From Crocinitomicaceae bacterium (GTDB lineage: Bacteria > Bacteroidota > Bacteroidia > Flavobacteriales_D > Crocinitomicaceae), in the NCBI GenBank assembly GCA_030830785.1, contig JAURMI010000022.1, positions 1 through 64,000 of the forward strand: a stretch of 64,000 nucleotides of DNA. The letters are read 5' to 3'. This document shows positions 9,306 through 17,318 of the stretch, in pieces (within the stretch, counting starts at the first letter, position 1; each line of letters opens with the position of its first letter). A model generated the notes under the pieces. It searched no databases. It had not been told where the DNA came from and worked only from the letters and a program-made list of their open reading frames with translations. The position numbers and the translations under genes are program-made.

Positions 9306-9821
9306 TCATTCTGTAATTTTACTCACTCTCGGGCCAAGCTCGATGCACTCTAAGTTTTCAATATTTTTTCCATCGATAGTAAATCTAAAAATTGTTTTGA
9401 TTTGATGAAATCCTTTATATCCACAGGCTCCAGGATTTAACCACAACATATTGAATCGTTTATCAAATTGTGCAAGGGCAATGTGAGAATGTCCACATAT
9501 AAAAAGTTGGGGTGAATTATATTTTGTTAATTCCTCCAATGCTTTTTTTGCATACTTTGAAGGCCTTCCGCCAATGTGCATCATAAGTACCTGTATTTCT
9601 TCAACTTGAAAGCGTAAAATTTCAGTACAACTTGCTCTTATTTGATGATCATCGATATTGCCGTATACGACGCGAAGTGGTTTCCATTTTTCAAGTTTTT
9701 CTAGCGTTTGAAGATTACCAATATCGCCAGCATGCCATATTTCATCAACTTCTGAAAAATATTTTTTAATTTTTGGATCTAAATATCCATGTGTATCTGA
9801 GAGTAAGCCGATTCGCCTCAT
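9306..9821 (-). CDS. Metallophosphoesterase, YfcE/MJ0936 family
   Basis: This is a small cytoplasmic metal-dependent phosphodiesterase of 171 residues, the usual length for the YfcE group. The metal-binding motifs appear in order: SDTHG (Asp9, His11), HAGDIG (Asp33), YGNIDD (Asn55), MHIGG, and CGHSH. All ligands look intact, so it is probably active. In vivo substrates of this family are poorly known. It is divergent from the T9SS beta-helix gene at 9864, with 42 bases between the two starts. Confidence 0.92.
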   Translation of the reverse strand: MRRIGLLSDTHGYLDPKIKKYFSEVDEIWHAGDIGNLQTLEKLEKWKPLRVVYGNIDDHQIRASCTEILRFQVEEIQVLMMHIGGRPSKYAKKALEELTKYNSPQLFICGHSHIALAQFDKRFNMLWLNPGACGYKGFHQIKTIFRFTIDGKNIENLECIELGPRVSKITE

Positions 9822-9825
9822 GGGT

Positions 9826-9833
9826 TAAATTTA
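9826..9833 (-). promoter_or_regulatory. Candidate -7 box of the metallophosphoesterase gene
   Basis: Minus-strand TAAATTTA matches TAnnTTTG except at the last base. It is followed by ACCC and the ATG, giving the recurrent four-base spacing. Confidence 0.35.
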
Positions 9834-9852
9834 AGTGGAACAATTTAATTAC

Positions 9853-9860
9853 TAAATTTA
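9853..9860 (+). promoter_or_regulatory. Candidate -7 box of the beta-helix gene
   Basis: TAAATTTA (one mismatch to TAnnTTTG) lies three bases before the ATG at 9864. With the box at 9826-9833 it forms a divergent promoter pair inside a 42-base gap. Confidence 0.33.
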
Positions 9861-9863
9861 TCG

Positions 9864-11600
9864 ATGCGAAATATTCTAGTTGCATTTATTTTATTTTCAT
9901 TTCCTTATTTTTCTCAAGTCAGTTTTCCCTATGATCGGTTTTCGCAATGGCAACACTCAGGTCTTTTACAATCATTTGATACCAATTATGAAGTAATACA
10001 TTTAGAGGACTACAATGTAGATCCTAATGGGATTTTGGATTGCTCGTCGATTCTCCAAGGTTTGTTAAATCAATATGATCATGCGATTTTTGAATTTCCG
10101 GAAGGCACCTTTAGACTTAATCAGCCCATCGAATTACATTCACATCAGGTCATTGTAGGAAAAGGTCCAGATCTCACTCATTTTTTAGCGGATTTAAATG
10201 GCTTAGGTCATGTATTTTCCATCAATGGGGGGCTTGGTCAACTTACTTTTGAAATCGATAGTGCAATTCAAAAGAATCAAGCATTTATCGTATGCCCACA
10301 ACACAACCTCAACATTGGCGAATGGATTTACTTGCAAAATGACGATACGAGTTTAGTTTATTCCACTTGGGCAATTGGTACAACCGGACAAGTTCTTAAA
10401 ATTCAACAAATCAATGGTGATTCAATTTGGTTAGATGAACCCATTCGGCGCGACTATAGCGGTGCATGTTGGCTGCGCAAAATAACTCCTGCCAGAGAAA
10501 TTGGATTTCGTTGTTTCTCGGTTGAACGTCAAGATGATACAGCGCCATCTCAAACAAGTACGTTTCGTTTTTATGCCACGGTAGATGCATTTATAGAATC
10601 TATTTATTCTCGCAACTGCACCTTTGCTCATGTCGATATTTCTTGTTCGTCTAGAATAACAGTAAGAAAGAATTTCTTTACAGAAGGTTTCTCCTATGGT
10701 GGAGGTGGACGAGCCTATGGGGTGGTGCTGCAACAATCCGCTGGCACGTGCCTCATAGAAGATAACATTTTCAAACATCTTCGCCATTCAATTTTACTGC
10801 AATCCGGAGCCAATGGAAATGTATGTACCCTTAATTATTCACTAGATCCATTCTGGCAAGAAAGTTTACTTACAAATAATTCAGCCGGTGAAATTGTCCT
10901 ACATGGTAATTATCCGTATTCAAATTTATTTGAACAAAATTGTGTAGGAAATATTGTTATCGATAATTCGCATGGATCCAATGGTCCAGACAATTTATTT
11001 TATAGAAATAGGGCCAATTTATATGGAATATTTTTTAGTGATCAGTCTTCACCAAATCAGCTTTTCATTGGAAATCACGTAACTAACCTAACATTTCCTT
11101 ATAATCTTGTAAATTGGACTATTTCTGGAAGCGGTCATTATTTATTTGCCAATAATAACAAGGGGACGATTGTTCCGGCAGAAACGCAACTCATTTCAGA
11201 TACCTCATTTGCCTATATTGAGAAGCCTGAATTTGTCAATACTGATGTTTGGTTGCATATCGGTGACCAACCCGCAATAAACTACCCAATACCAGCAGAA
11301 AATCGCTGGTTGAATCAAGCTATTTTTTCAACTTCTTGTGGCCAAACAGACTTATCTTTAGTGGAAGATTCTATTGTTATTGAGTATTTCCCAAATCCAG
11401 TAGAGAATAACCTAAAAGTTTGGTGTTCAACAGCCTATTTTGGTCCAGTAAAGTTAGTGGATGCTTATGGAAGATATTTTAATATAGAGCAAATGGTGGG
11501 CCAAGATTTAAATATACATGTAGAAAATCTGCCTTGTGGAGTTTATTTTTTAGAATTTTCTTTTCTAAATCGCGCCATAAAATTTATAAAGTCTTGTTAA
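9864..11600 (+). CDS. Secreted T9SS-sorted parallel beta-helix protein (pectate-lyase-superfamily fold)
   Basis: The 578-residue protein has a signal peptide (about 1-17). An N-terminal segment of the pectate-lyase-3/SGNH-associated beta-helix type follows: NVDPNGILDCSSILQGLL, then FEFPEGTFRLNQPIEL and IVGKGPDLTHF. Repeated short beta-strand turns continue to about residue 450. The C-terminus (IEYFPNPVENNLKVW to FIKSC) is a type A T9SS sorting domain. It is probably a surface or secreted carbohydrate-active or adhesive protein. The catalytic residues of polysaccharide lyases could not be identified, so enzymatic activity is unproven. Its stop overlaps the convergent M14 gene by four bases. 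Confidence 0.83.
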   Translation: MRNILVAFILFSFPYFSQVSFPYDRFSQWQHSGLLQSFDTNYEVIHLEDYNVDPNGILDCSSILQGLLNQYDHAIFEFPEGTFRLNQPIELHSHQVIVGKGPDLTHFLADLNGLGHVFSINGGLGQLTFEIDSAIQKNQAFIVCPQHNLNIGEWIYLQNDDTSLVYSTWAIGTTGQVLKIQQINGDSIWLDEPIRRDYSGACWLRKITPAREIGFRCFSVERQDDTAPSQTSTFRFYATVDAFIESIYSRNCTFAHVDISCSSRITVRKNFFTEGFSYGGGGRAYGVVLQQSAGTCLIEDNIFKHLRHSILLQSGANGNVCTLNYSLDPFWQESLLTNNSAGEIVLHGNYPYSNLFEQNCVGNIVIDNSHGSNGPDNLFYRNRANLYGIFFSDQSSPNQLFIGNHVTNLTFPYNLVNWTISGSGHYLFANNNKGTIVPAETQLISDTSFAYIEKPEFVNTDVWLHIGDQPAINYPIPAENRWLNQAIFSTSCGQTDLSLVEDSIVIEYFPNPVENNLKVWCSTAYFGPVKLVDAYGRYFNIEQMVGQDLNIHVENLPCGVYFLEFSFLNRAIKFIKSC

Positions 11601-13315
11601 TACAGCATATAAATTGGCAATTGCATAAAAGTTTGTTCAAAATAGGGGCTTCGCTGATAAATAAAAAATAATTGATCCCATTCGCTATTGGCAAAAGTTG
11701 GGTCTTCGGATTTTTTTTGTTCATATTGCTTATTTAATTCAGGATTTGCCTCTAATATTTTGCCAAGCGATTCTTTAAATACATAGCTAGAAAAATATTC
11801 CTTTTGCTGTAAGTAACTATCAAAGAAATTCCAAGTAAGATAGCTGTCTTCTGCTCCTGCTTGAAGCACTGAATGTATATACATAGCGCGTTCTTGCTTG
11901 CTTGGAATAAGTACATCTCCAGGTTTGATTTGAACGGATTTATCAATTTGTTCAAGTTCAATTGAAGATAGCTTGAAATGGCCTTCATAGGGTCGGGCAG
12001 GGGCTTTGAAATCTTTAACGTATGTACATGTCACTTTTTGATGATAAAATGAGTCAATTACTTGGTAATGAACACCATTTATTTTTAATAATTCAAGGAT
12101 GCGTTTTTCTTGTCCACCAATGATGTAGTACGTAGGAATTTTGATAGAATCAGAGGGGTAATATTGATTGAAGTAAGGGATGTATTTTTGGAAAGGTTGG
12201 TTTTGGTCGTATTCAAGCTGTGCAAGTCCTGTAATTGGATGAATTGGATAAATAGGAGTGTAACCCTTAAAGAAGATGCTATCTGTAGAATTATTCTGAA
12301 GCTTAAAATTGTATTTGAAAAAAGTTTGTTCTTCGTCCCATTTTTTGGCTTCTTTACGTGCTTTTTCAATAGTTGAAGCGTTTTCAATTGCATAAGCAAT
12401 AGTACTTTCCATAAATTGTAAGGTGGCTTGAACGCGCTGAGGAAACGCTTTTAACATATGTGTCTCAACAGTAAACGAAAGGCTATTAAATAAACTTGCA
12501 TAACCCATGGCATATCGCGGTAAATCATTAAAAGCAATAATTCCCTCTTCGGGTGTCTTACCCTTAAGTTCTACGTATGGAAATAGTTCAAATCCTCCTA
12601 AACAAGTTTCCTCTAAAAAAGGAATACAACTTGAGTAAGTGAGTTCTTTCATCGTTGGCGAAAGTCTTGCCTTGTTTGAACTTATATAGGTCAAGGTATA
12701 GGGGTAGTCGGCACCATTCGAAACATGATTATCTATAAAAATATCGGGATCTAAGGTTTGATAAATCTTAACAAAAGTCTTGGTGTTTTCGGCATCTAAT
12801 TTTGTGAAATCTCTATTGAGATCTAGGTTTTTTGCCGAACCACGAAAACCATATTCTTCAGGTCCGTTTTGATTTGCTCTGCTCGTTGAGGAGCGGTTGT
12901 GCATGCCGCCAACGTTGTATGCTGGAATAATAGCAATTAACGGTAGTGATTTCCCATTTTTACTACTTGTGGGTTTACCATCCTTAATCCAATTTTCAAT
13001 CCAAATTAAACATGCATTAACGCCGTCTGGCTCTCCTGGGTGAATGGCGTTATTGATCAGTATTGTAGTACTATTTCGGGCTTTTAAAAATGTTTTAGTT
13101 GAATCTTTATCCCCATTTACAACACATAAATAGATGGGTTGGCCATGATCCGAAGCCCCCATGTTGTAGAGTGAGATTTCTTGGTTTTCACGATCTAACT
13201 TTTGAAGATAAGTGATTAGTTCTCCATAAGTTGGAGTGGTATTTCCTTTCCAATCGGTTTGTCCATAGGTGAGTAGGTGAATGAAGAAAAAAGTAAGGAT
13301 TATTAGTCTTGTCAT
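11597..13315 (-). CDS. M14-family zinc carboxypeptidase, secreted
   Basis: The 572-residue protein has a signal peptide (about 1-18) and an M14 metallopeptidase domain. The first zinc-ligand motif is in NAIHPGEPDGVNA (His and Glu of HxxE). The third ligand is probably the His of FIDNHVSNGADYP. The catalytic glutamate is probably in TVETHMLKAF. An additional domain of about 200 residues follows the peptidase core, without an obvious sorting signal. It probably acts in the periplasm or outside the cell on peptides. It follows PorP/SprF on the same strand by 44 bases but has its own TAATTTTG box, so it may be transcribed separately. Confidence 0.87.
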   Translation of the reverse strand: MTRLIILTFFFIHLLTYGQTDWKGNTTPTYGELITYLQKLDRENQEISLYNMGASDHGQPIYLCVVNGDKDSTKTFLKARNSTTILINNAIHPGEPDGVNACLIWIENWIKDGKPTSSKNGKSLPLIAIIPAYNVGGMHNRSSTSRANQNGPEEYGFRGSAKNLDLNRDFTKLDAENTKTFVKIYQTLDPDIFIDNHVSNGADYPYTLTYISSNKARLSPTMKELTYSSCIPFLEETCLGGFELFPYVELKGKTPEEGIIAFNDLPRYAMGYASLFNSLSFTVETHMLKAFPQRVQATLQFMESTIAYAIENASTIEKARKEAKKWDEEQTFFKYNFKLQNNSTDSIFFKGYTPIYPIHPITGLAQLEYDQNQPFQKYIPYFNQYYPSDSIKIPTYYIIGGQEKRILELLKINGVHYQVIDSFYHQKVTCTYVKDFKAPARPYEGHFKLSSIELEQIDKSVQIKPGDVLIPSKQERAMYIHSVLQAGAEDSYLTWNFFDSYLQQKEYFSSYVFKESLGKILEANPELNKQYEQKKSEDPTFANSEWDQLFFIYQRSPYFEQTFMQLPIYMLY

Positions 13316-13319
13316 GAGG

Positions 13320-13327
13320 CAAAATTA
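13320..13327 (-). promoter_or_regulatory. -7 box of the M14 peptidase gene, four bases from its ATG
   Basis: Minus-strand TAATTTTG is an exact TAnnTTTG match and is followed by CCTC and the ATG at 13315. The predicted transcript would begin at or next to the start codon. Confidence 0.5.
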
Positions 13328-13359
13328 CAAATTGCCTTATTGCAAAAATGAAATATTCG

Positions 13360-14322
13360 CTAAAAAGAAGGACAACTTAATCTACGAAAATCTCGCACTG
13401 GCTTCTTGCACTTAAGATTTATTCCCAAAGAAACTTCATGGGAACCTCCACTAACGCCATTTCCTAATTGAGAAACCGTTAAATCATAGCTATAGCCAAT
13501 TCTGTACTTATCGGTAGTTAGCCCCAGAGTTAATATAAACGCATCCTTATTTCTATACCAAGCTCCAATGGTAAAACTTTCATATTTTAAATAGGCACCA
13601 ATATTGAGTTGTTGGAAGCCATTTTGGTATTGATATATGACATTGGGAGAGAGCGAAGTAGTGCTTGAATAACGTCCTCGTTGGCCCAGTTTTATGGTTG
13701 CACCCATATGTCCTGTCAATTTAATAGGTAGTTTGGAAACGCCCAAAATTAAAGATTCATCGGGTTGGTTGAGGTGATGGGCAGCTGCACCGAAATAAAA
13801 GTTTTTACTAAATCCTACTAGACCGGCAGAAACATCGAAGAATCCTCGGCTGCCATTGCCTCTAGGAACATCTCCTGTTTGATAAATAAAACCCCTACGT
13901 GGGTCTATCATGTCGCCAAAAGTTAATTTACTCCAATCTAGAAATTTTTGGTAATATGCTGCTTGGGTCCCAAACATGAGTCGAAATTTTCGGTTAACTT
14001 TTAAATAATAGGAATAGCTAGCACCAATCATAGATGTTTGTATTGTTCCTTGACCTTGCATATCGTGCATAGCTACTAGTCCAACACCTCCTGAAATGTT
14101 TTTAAAATAACTGTCATAGGCAGCAGCATAAGTGATGTAGTTGCCTGTTAGTTGTGGCCATTCATTACGGTAGTTTAGAGCGATTCTCGGACAGCCACTA
14201 GAACCCGATAATGCAGGATTCAGATAGGAAGGATTGGCATAAAATTGAGTAAAGGTAGGATCTTGAGCAAGGAAATTCCACCCAAAGGCAACGAATAAAA
14301 TTGTAAAGCAAATGTTTTTCAT
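13360..14322 (-). CDS. PorP/SprF family T9SS outer-membrane protein
   Basis: PorP/SprF proteins are outer-membrane barrels that help secrete or anchor specific T9SS cargo. The 320-residue protein has a signal peptide (about 1-19). The family hallmark near the mature N-terminus is FTQFYANPSYLNPALSGSSG. The barrel contains GGVGLVAMHDMQGQG, then SAGLVGFSKNFYFGAAAHHL and SPNVIYQYQ. It is the third gene of the sigma / anti-sigma-fusion operon, one base after the fusion gene. Its barrel can be aligned end to end with the C-terminal half of that fusion protein. No large T9SS cargo gene sits beside it, unlike the usual SprF-SprB arrangement. Confidence 0.93.
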   Translation of the reverse strand: MKNICFTILFVAFGWNFLAQDPTFTQFYANPSYLNPALSGSSGCPRIALNYRNEWPQLTGNYITYAAAYDSYFKNISGGVGLVAMHDMQGQGTIQTSMIGASYSYYLKVNRKFRLMFGTQAAYYQKFLDWSKLTFGDMIDPRRGFIYQTGDVPRGNGSRGFFDVSAGLVGFSKNFYFGAAAHHLNQPDESLILGVSKLPIKLTGHMGATIKLGQRGRYSSTTSLSPNVIYQYQNGFQQLNIGAYLKYESFTIGAWYRNKDAFILTLGLTTDKYRIGYSYDLTVSQLGNGVSGGSHEVSLGINLKCKKPVRDFRRLSCPSF

Positions 14323-14323
14323 G

Positions 14324-15919
14324 TCAAATTTTGATATAATGTCTGGCCTGGCGGCTTTGTTGTGAATAAATACGTAATGAAATTTGATGTAAATAGCTCG
14401 GCGTGTTCATCGAAAGGAGTTGTTGCTGACAACTTTGAAGCAGCAGCGCAGCGTTTTTGCCAACATAACCAATAGAAGCCTGATATAAATTATTTTGCGC
14501 TACATTCAAACCAAATTGCCATTTATTAATATTTAATTGCATTCCAGCATGAAATTGGCTGTTCAATGGATTTTGAGTGTATAAAAAATAAGGGGAGAAA
14601 CGCATTTTTTCATTACGTGACGCAAATTGGGTTCCAAGTGCAACTGTGATCAAATGTGATGCCCGACTATTTTTTGGTTGTAATTGATTGCCCATTACAT
14701 AGTCGAAATGTTTGAAAACATTTTCTATTTGCGCACTTGCAAATAAAATTGGAGTTTGAATAGCAAAGCCCAAATCAAGATCGCGATATAAAAGTCGTCT
14801 GCCTATACCTTGAGTACTATCAAAATTGACCTCACGTACATCGGCATTCTGAAATTCGATGAAGTCGAGATTACTTAGTTTTTCGGCATTGACTTCTCTA
14901 GAGCCCATACGCAAACGTGCTGCAGGTTCTATTATCACATGACGTGAAATTAGAAGTTTCGGCGAAGCAATCAATCCAATTTCATAATCGCAAATTGCTG
15001 CTCCACCATGCTGCATATATTTGCCTTGCAAACCAAAACCAGCACGAAGATTTCTCGAATAACCATCCAAACTAAACTGCTGACCTAAAAGTGCTTGTTG
15101 GTGATTGATACCACTACGCCCTAAACTCAGGGTTTGAAAACGGGTTTGAGATTTTGATCCAACACTACTTAAATTCGCATCTATAGCGCTCTTTGCTGGT
15201 AACAGTAAATCATAGCTTTGATTGTTGGTCAGCCCCAGCTCTTTTTGGGCAAAATTATTTAATTTTTGAAGATTGGGTAAACGAACTTTTTTATTGCCAT
15301 TGTTTTCAAGAGCAATTCCTGAAAGATGCTCAAATTGTAGATTTGTACGGTAGCCATCTATTAATCTTGGAAAAGCCGGTTTTAAAGTATGTATAGCTTG
15401 AACATGCGTCTGAAGATTAGATTTTTCATCCTTAAGAAATAATTCTTTGTTTGATAAAAGGGTATTTGAAGTCAACAGTTCAATATTTCTTCGATGATTG
15501 CTCAAAGGGTTGTTGGCATTTATGTTATCAAGGGGTTTTAAATTGTTATTTGAATTTAAATGAACCGTTTTTATTTGAGGAATGCTAGATTTTAACTTTG
15601 CAATTTGTTCGGGATTGTTCTCAAAAGGTATTGAATTTCTTGGCCTAAGAAAATAGCTACCGCCTAGAATTAACAGTAGAATTATGGCAGCAGCATAATA
15701 ATGCAACTTGGCGAACCTTTTTTGACGATACAACTCACTTTTAGGTTCATAAGTGATAGGAGCAGCGTCGAATTTGGTGGTTTCCCAAGCTTCTTGTTCT
15801 AAACTAAGTTCTGGATGATTATCAAGAAAACTGTCAAGTTGTGCTTGCTGTTCTGGGCTTAAATTTCCTTCTAAGGAATCAAATAGCCATTGATCTAGAT
15901 TTTCAAATGTTGGTTTCAT
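14324..15919 (-). CDS. Anti-sigma-like membrane protein fused to a PorP/SprF-like domain
   Basis: The 531-residue protein has three parts. Residues 1-72 are a cytoplasmic module (DQWLFDSLEGNLSPEQQAQL, then DNHPELSLEQEAW) like the N-termini of Bacteroidota anti-sigma proteins. Residues 73-89 form one membrane helix. Residues 90-260 are a Asn/Leu-rich linker without clear domain. Residues about 262-516 resemble PorP/SprF. AGFGLQGKYMQHGGAAI matches the neighbour's GGVGLVAMHDMQGQGTI, FAIQTPILFASAQIENV matches its VGFSKNFYFGAAAHHLN, and FSPYFLYTQNP matches its LSPNVIYQYQN. The PorP N-terminal FYxNPxxLNPA motif is missing. It overlaps the sigma gene by four bases (ATGA). The topology (inner-membrane helix plus barrel-like domain) is unusual. 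Similarity was judged by eye, and regulation of sigma is inferred. Confidence 0.78.
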   Translation of the reverse strand: MKPTFENLDQWLFDSLEGNLSPEQQAQLDSFLDNHPELSLEQEAWETTKFDAAPITYEPKSELYRQKRFAKLHYYAAAIILLLILGGSYFLRPRNSIPFENNPEQIAKLKSSIPQIKTVHLNSNNNLKPLDNINANNPLSNHRRNIELLTSNTLLSNKELFLKDEKSNLQTHVQAIHTLKPAFPRLIDGYRTNLQFEHLSGIALENNGNKKVRLPNLQKLNNFAQKELGLTNNQSYDLLLPAKSAIDANLSSVGSKSQTRFQTLSLGRSGINHQQALLGQQFSLDGYSRNLRAGFGLQGKYMQHGGAAICDYEIGLIASPKLLISRHVIIEPAARLRMGSREVNAEKLSNLDFIEFQNADVREVNFDSTQGIGRRLLYRDLDLGFAIQTPILFASAQIENVFKHFDYVMGNQLQPKNSRASHLITVALGTQFASRNEKMRFSPYFLYTQNPLNSQFHAGMQLNINKWQFGLNVAQNNLYQASIGYVGKNAALLLQSCQQQLLSMNTPSYLHQISLRIYSQQSRQARHYIKI

Positions 15920-16422
15920 GAAGCCAGTACAAATTGTCCTTTAATGCGTTTTTTGACTTTGAGCCTTGCTCTGAAAAGATATACTTTTACTTGGGCTTCT
16001 GATAACGACAAAAGCCCACCAATTTCTTGGTAAGTGTATCCTTCCAAGTCTCTAAGTAACAAGATGCTCTTTTGTAACGGAGGTAAACCTTCAACCAACA
16101 ATTGAATAAGTTGTTGATTTTCGAAAGAATTTGCATTACTCGAGTGCTGATTCAAATAGAGAGATTCCAAATGTTGCTGTTTTACTTTCTGGCGTTTTAT
16201 CTGATTTAACATCAGATGATTTGCGCAGGTAAACAACCAAGATTTAGATTTTTCTAAAGGTATCTGCTTCTTGTTGACCCACAATTTTTCAAAGCAATCT
16301 TGTACAGTATCGCGCGCTGAGTCCACATCTCTTGTAAAATGCAGGCAAAACCGGTACAGCGCATCGCTGTTTTGGTCCACGCAGATATTGTAGTCGTTGC
16401 GATTCAAAATTGTGTCTTGCAA
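15916..16422 (-). CDS. ECF-type RNA polymerase sigma-70 factor
   Basis: The 168-residue protein has sigma region 2 (DALYRFCLHFTRDVDSA, then VQDCFEKLWVNKK, about residues 20-85). Region 4 carries the helix-turn-helix around GYTYQEIGGLLSLSEAQVKV (about 125-150). No other domains are present, as expected for an ECF sigma. The start is TTG at 16422. The frame has a stop 12 bases upstream and no ATG before region 2, so this is the best start codon available. The stop overlaps the anti-sigma-like fusion gene, the typical sigma/anti-sigma coupling. A 28-base inverted repeat lies just upstream. The targets are unknown. Confidence 0.93.
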   Translation of the reverse strand: MQDTILNRNDYNICVDQNSDALYRFCLHFTRDVDSARDTVQDCFEKLWVNKKQIPLEKSKSWLFTCANHLMLNQIKRQKVKQQHLESLYLNQHSSNANSFENQQLIQLLVEGLPPLQKSILLLRDLEGYTYQEIGGLLSLSEAQVKVYLFRARLKVKKRIKGQFVLAS

Positions 16423-16426
16423 TAGA

Positions 16427-16434
16427 ACAATTTA
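16427..16434 (-). promoter_or_regulatory. Weak -7-like box four bases before the sigma gene TTG
   Basis: Minus-strand TAAATTGT is an imperfect match to TAnnTTTG. It is followed by TCTA and the TTG start, with the same four-base spacing as elsewhere in the window. Confidence 0.25.
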
Positions 16435-16440
16435 CTTTTA

Positions 16441-16468
16441 GTAAAAGTTACAACCAAATAACTTTTAC
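16441..16468. promoter_or_regulatory. Inverted repeat upstream of the sigma operon (candidate operator/autoregulatory site)
   Basis: Arms GTAAAAGTTA and TAACTTTTAC are perfect complements separated by eight bases (CAACCAAA). A third copy, ACTTTTA at 16434-16440, adjoins the left arm. It lies 19-46 bases upstream of the sigma start codon, where a promoter or operator is expected. No T-run follows in a position suited to a terminator. Binding protein unknown. Confidence 0.5.
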
Positions 16469-16494
16469 ACATAGCAAAGTACAATTATTTTAAG

Positions 16495-16513
16495 AAATTT
16501 CAAAATGAAATTT
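16495..16513 (-). terminator. Weak AT-only hairpin after the Nudix regulator gene
   Basis: AAATTTCA and TGAAATTT pair across three bases, right at the stop of the Nudix-like gene. With no G/C stem and only scattered T residues after it, termination would be inefficient. Confidence 0.2.
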
Positions 16514-17267
16514 AAAACCCAAAGTTGTCGAAACCTGTTTGTGTTAGTTCCTGATATTTTTCTTCATTGAATTCATATAGAAGAGAAGGTTTGTGTGGAA
16601 CACCGCGTTGTTTTTCTCTAAGGCTAGATAAAATATTGATTTTTAATATTTTTCGTCTAAAATTTCGCTTGTCCAAGGGCTTGTCTAGGATAGATTCATA
16701 AAGCCTATGCAATTGACTCAAAGTAAATTTTGTTGGTAAGAGGTTGAATCCGATAGGTTGAATTTTTATCTTTTGTTTGAGTTTGCCTTTTGCAGCTTGT
16801 AAAATCTCATAATGATCAAAAGCAAGCTCATTAATTTGGCTGACAGGTACCCAATAAGCATTCTTGGCAAAAGAGGAGGCCTGTGGTTTGTATTTTGACA
16901 TCGGGACCAGCGAATAGTAGGCGACGGTAATCACGCGCGCTTCGGGCTCTGCGCGAATACTTTTGAGCCACGCTTGATCTGATTGCTTATGAATTCTATC
17001 GGGATCCCCGAAGGCTCCAACTTGTTCTAAATAAATACTTTTAAGTCCTGTAAGTTCGTCCAAAACCCTATTTGCCGCCATGTCAAGATTTTCATTATCG
17101 TAAATTAGGTTTCCTGGAAGAGCAAGGCGCGGGCCAAACCCAGAAGAAATTTCACCTCGGTCAATGAGTAAGACGGTCAATTGTTCAAGATCAAAACCAA
17201 AGATAACACAGTCAACAGAAACGTTAGGATTGAGTTCTAAACTGAAATTATTTGTATTGTTAGGCAC
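16512..17267 (-). CDS. Nudix-domain transcriptional regulator (NrtR/AraR-like), probable sugar regulator
   Basis: The 251-residue protein joins a Nudix-like domain (about 15-155) to a C-terminal winged helix (about 165-235, around FTLSQLHRLYESILDKP and FRRKILKINIL). This is the NrtR/AraR architecture, in which the Nudix domain senses a metabolite. The Nudix box is degenerate. It has one extra residue between the Gly and first Glu, and the core REUxEE reads RVLDEL, so hydrolase activity is unlikely. The start is GTG at 17267. It is divergent from the maltodextrin operon, which usually carries a LacI regulator in Bacteroidota. Regulation of that operon is inferred from position. Confidence 0.85.
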   Translation of the reverse strand: MPNNTNNFSLELNPNVSVDCVIFGFDLEQLTVLLIDRGEISSGFGPRLALPGNLIYDNENLDMAANRVLDELTGLKSIYLEQVGAFGDPDRIHKQSDQAWLKSIRAEPEARVITVAYYSLVPMSKYKPQASSFAKNAYWVPVSQINELAFDHYEILQAAKGKLKQKIKIQPIGFNLLPTKFTLSQLHRLYESILDKPLDKRNFRRKILKINILSSLREKQRGVPHKPSLLYEFNEEKYQELTQTGFDNFGF

Positions 17268-17284
17268 GAATGAAGGATTATCTA

Positions 17285-17292
17285 TATATTTG
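17285..17292 (+). promoter_or_regulatory. -7 box of the maltodextrin operon
   Basis: TATATTTG is an exact TAnnTTTG match, placing the transcript start near 17298 and leaving a leader of about 40 bases before the ATG at 17340. The -33 element is unclear; TTG at 17257-17259 is rather far. Confidence 0.45.
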
Positions 17293-17296
17293 GAAA

Positions 17297-17311
17297 GTGT
17301 AAAATTGACAC
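17297..17311. promoter_or_regulatory. Short inverted repeat between divergent promoters
   Basis: GTGT and ACAC arms flank seven AT-rich bases. The site covers the predicted transcript starts of both the Nudix regulator and the sugar operon, so a bound regulator could control both. The arms are short and could be chance. Confidence 0.3.
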
Positions 17312-17318
17312 AAAGATA
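17311..17318 (-). promoter_or_regulatory. -7 box of the Nudix regulator gene
   Basis: Minus-strand TATCTTTG is an exact TAnnTTTG match. The transcript start would be near 17304, about 37 bases before the GTG start. Confidence 0.42.
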
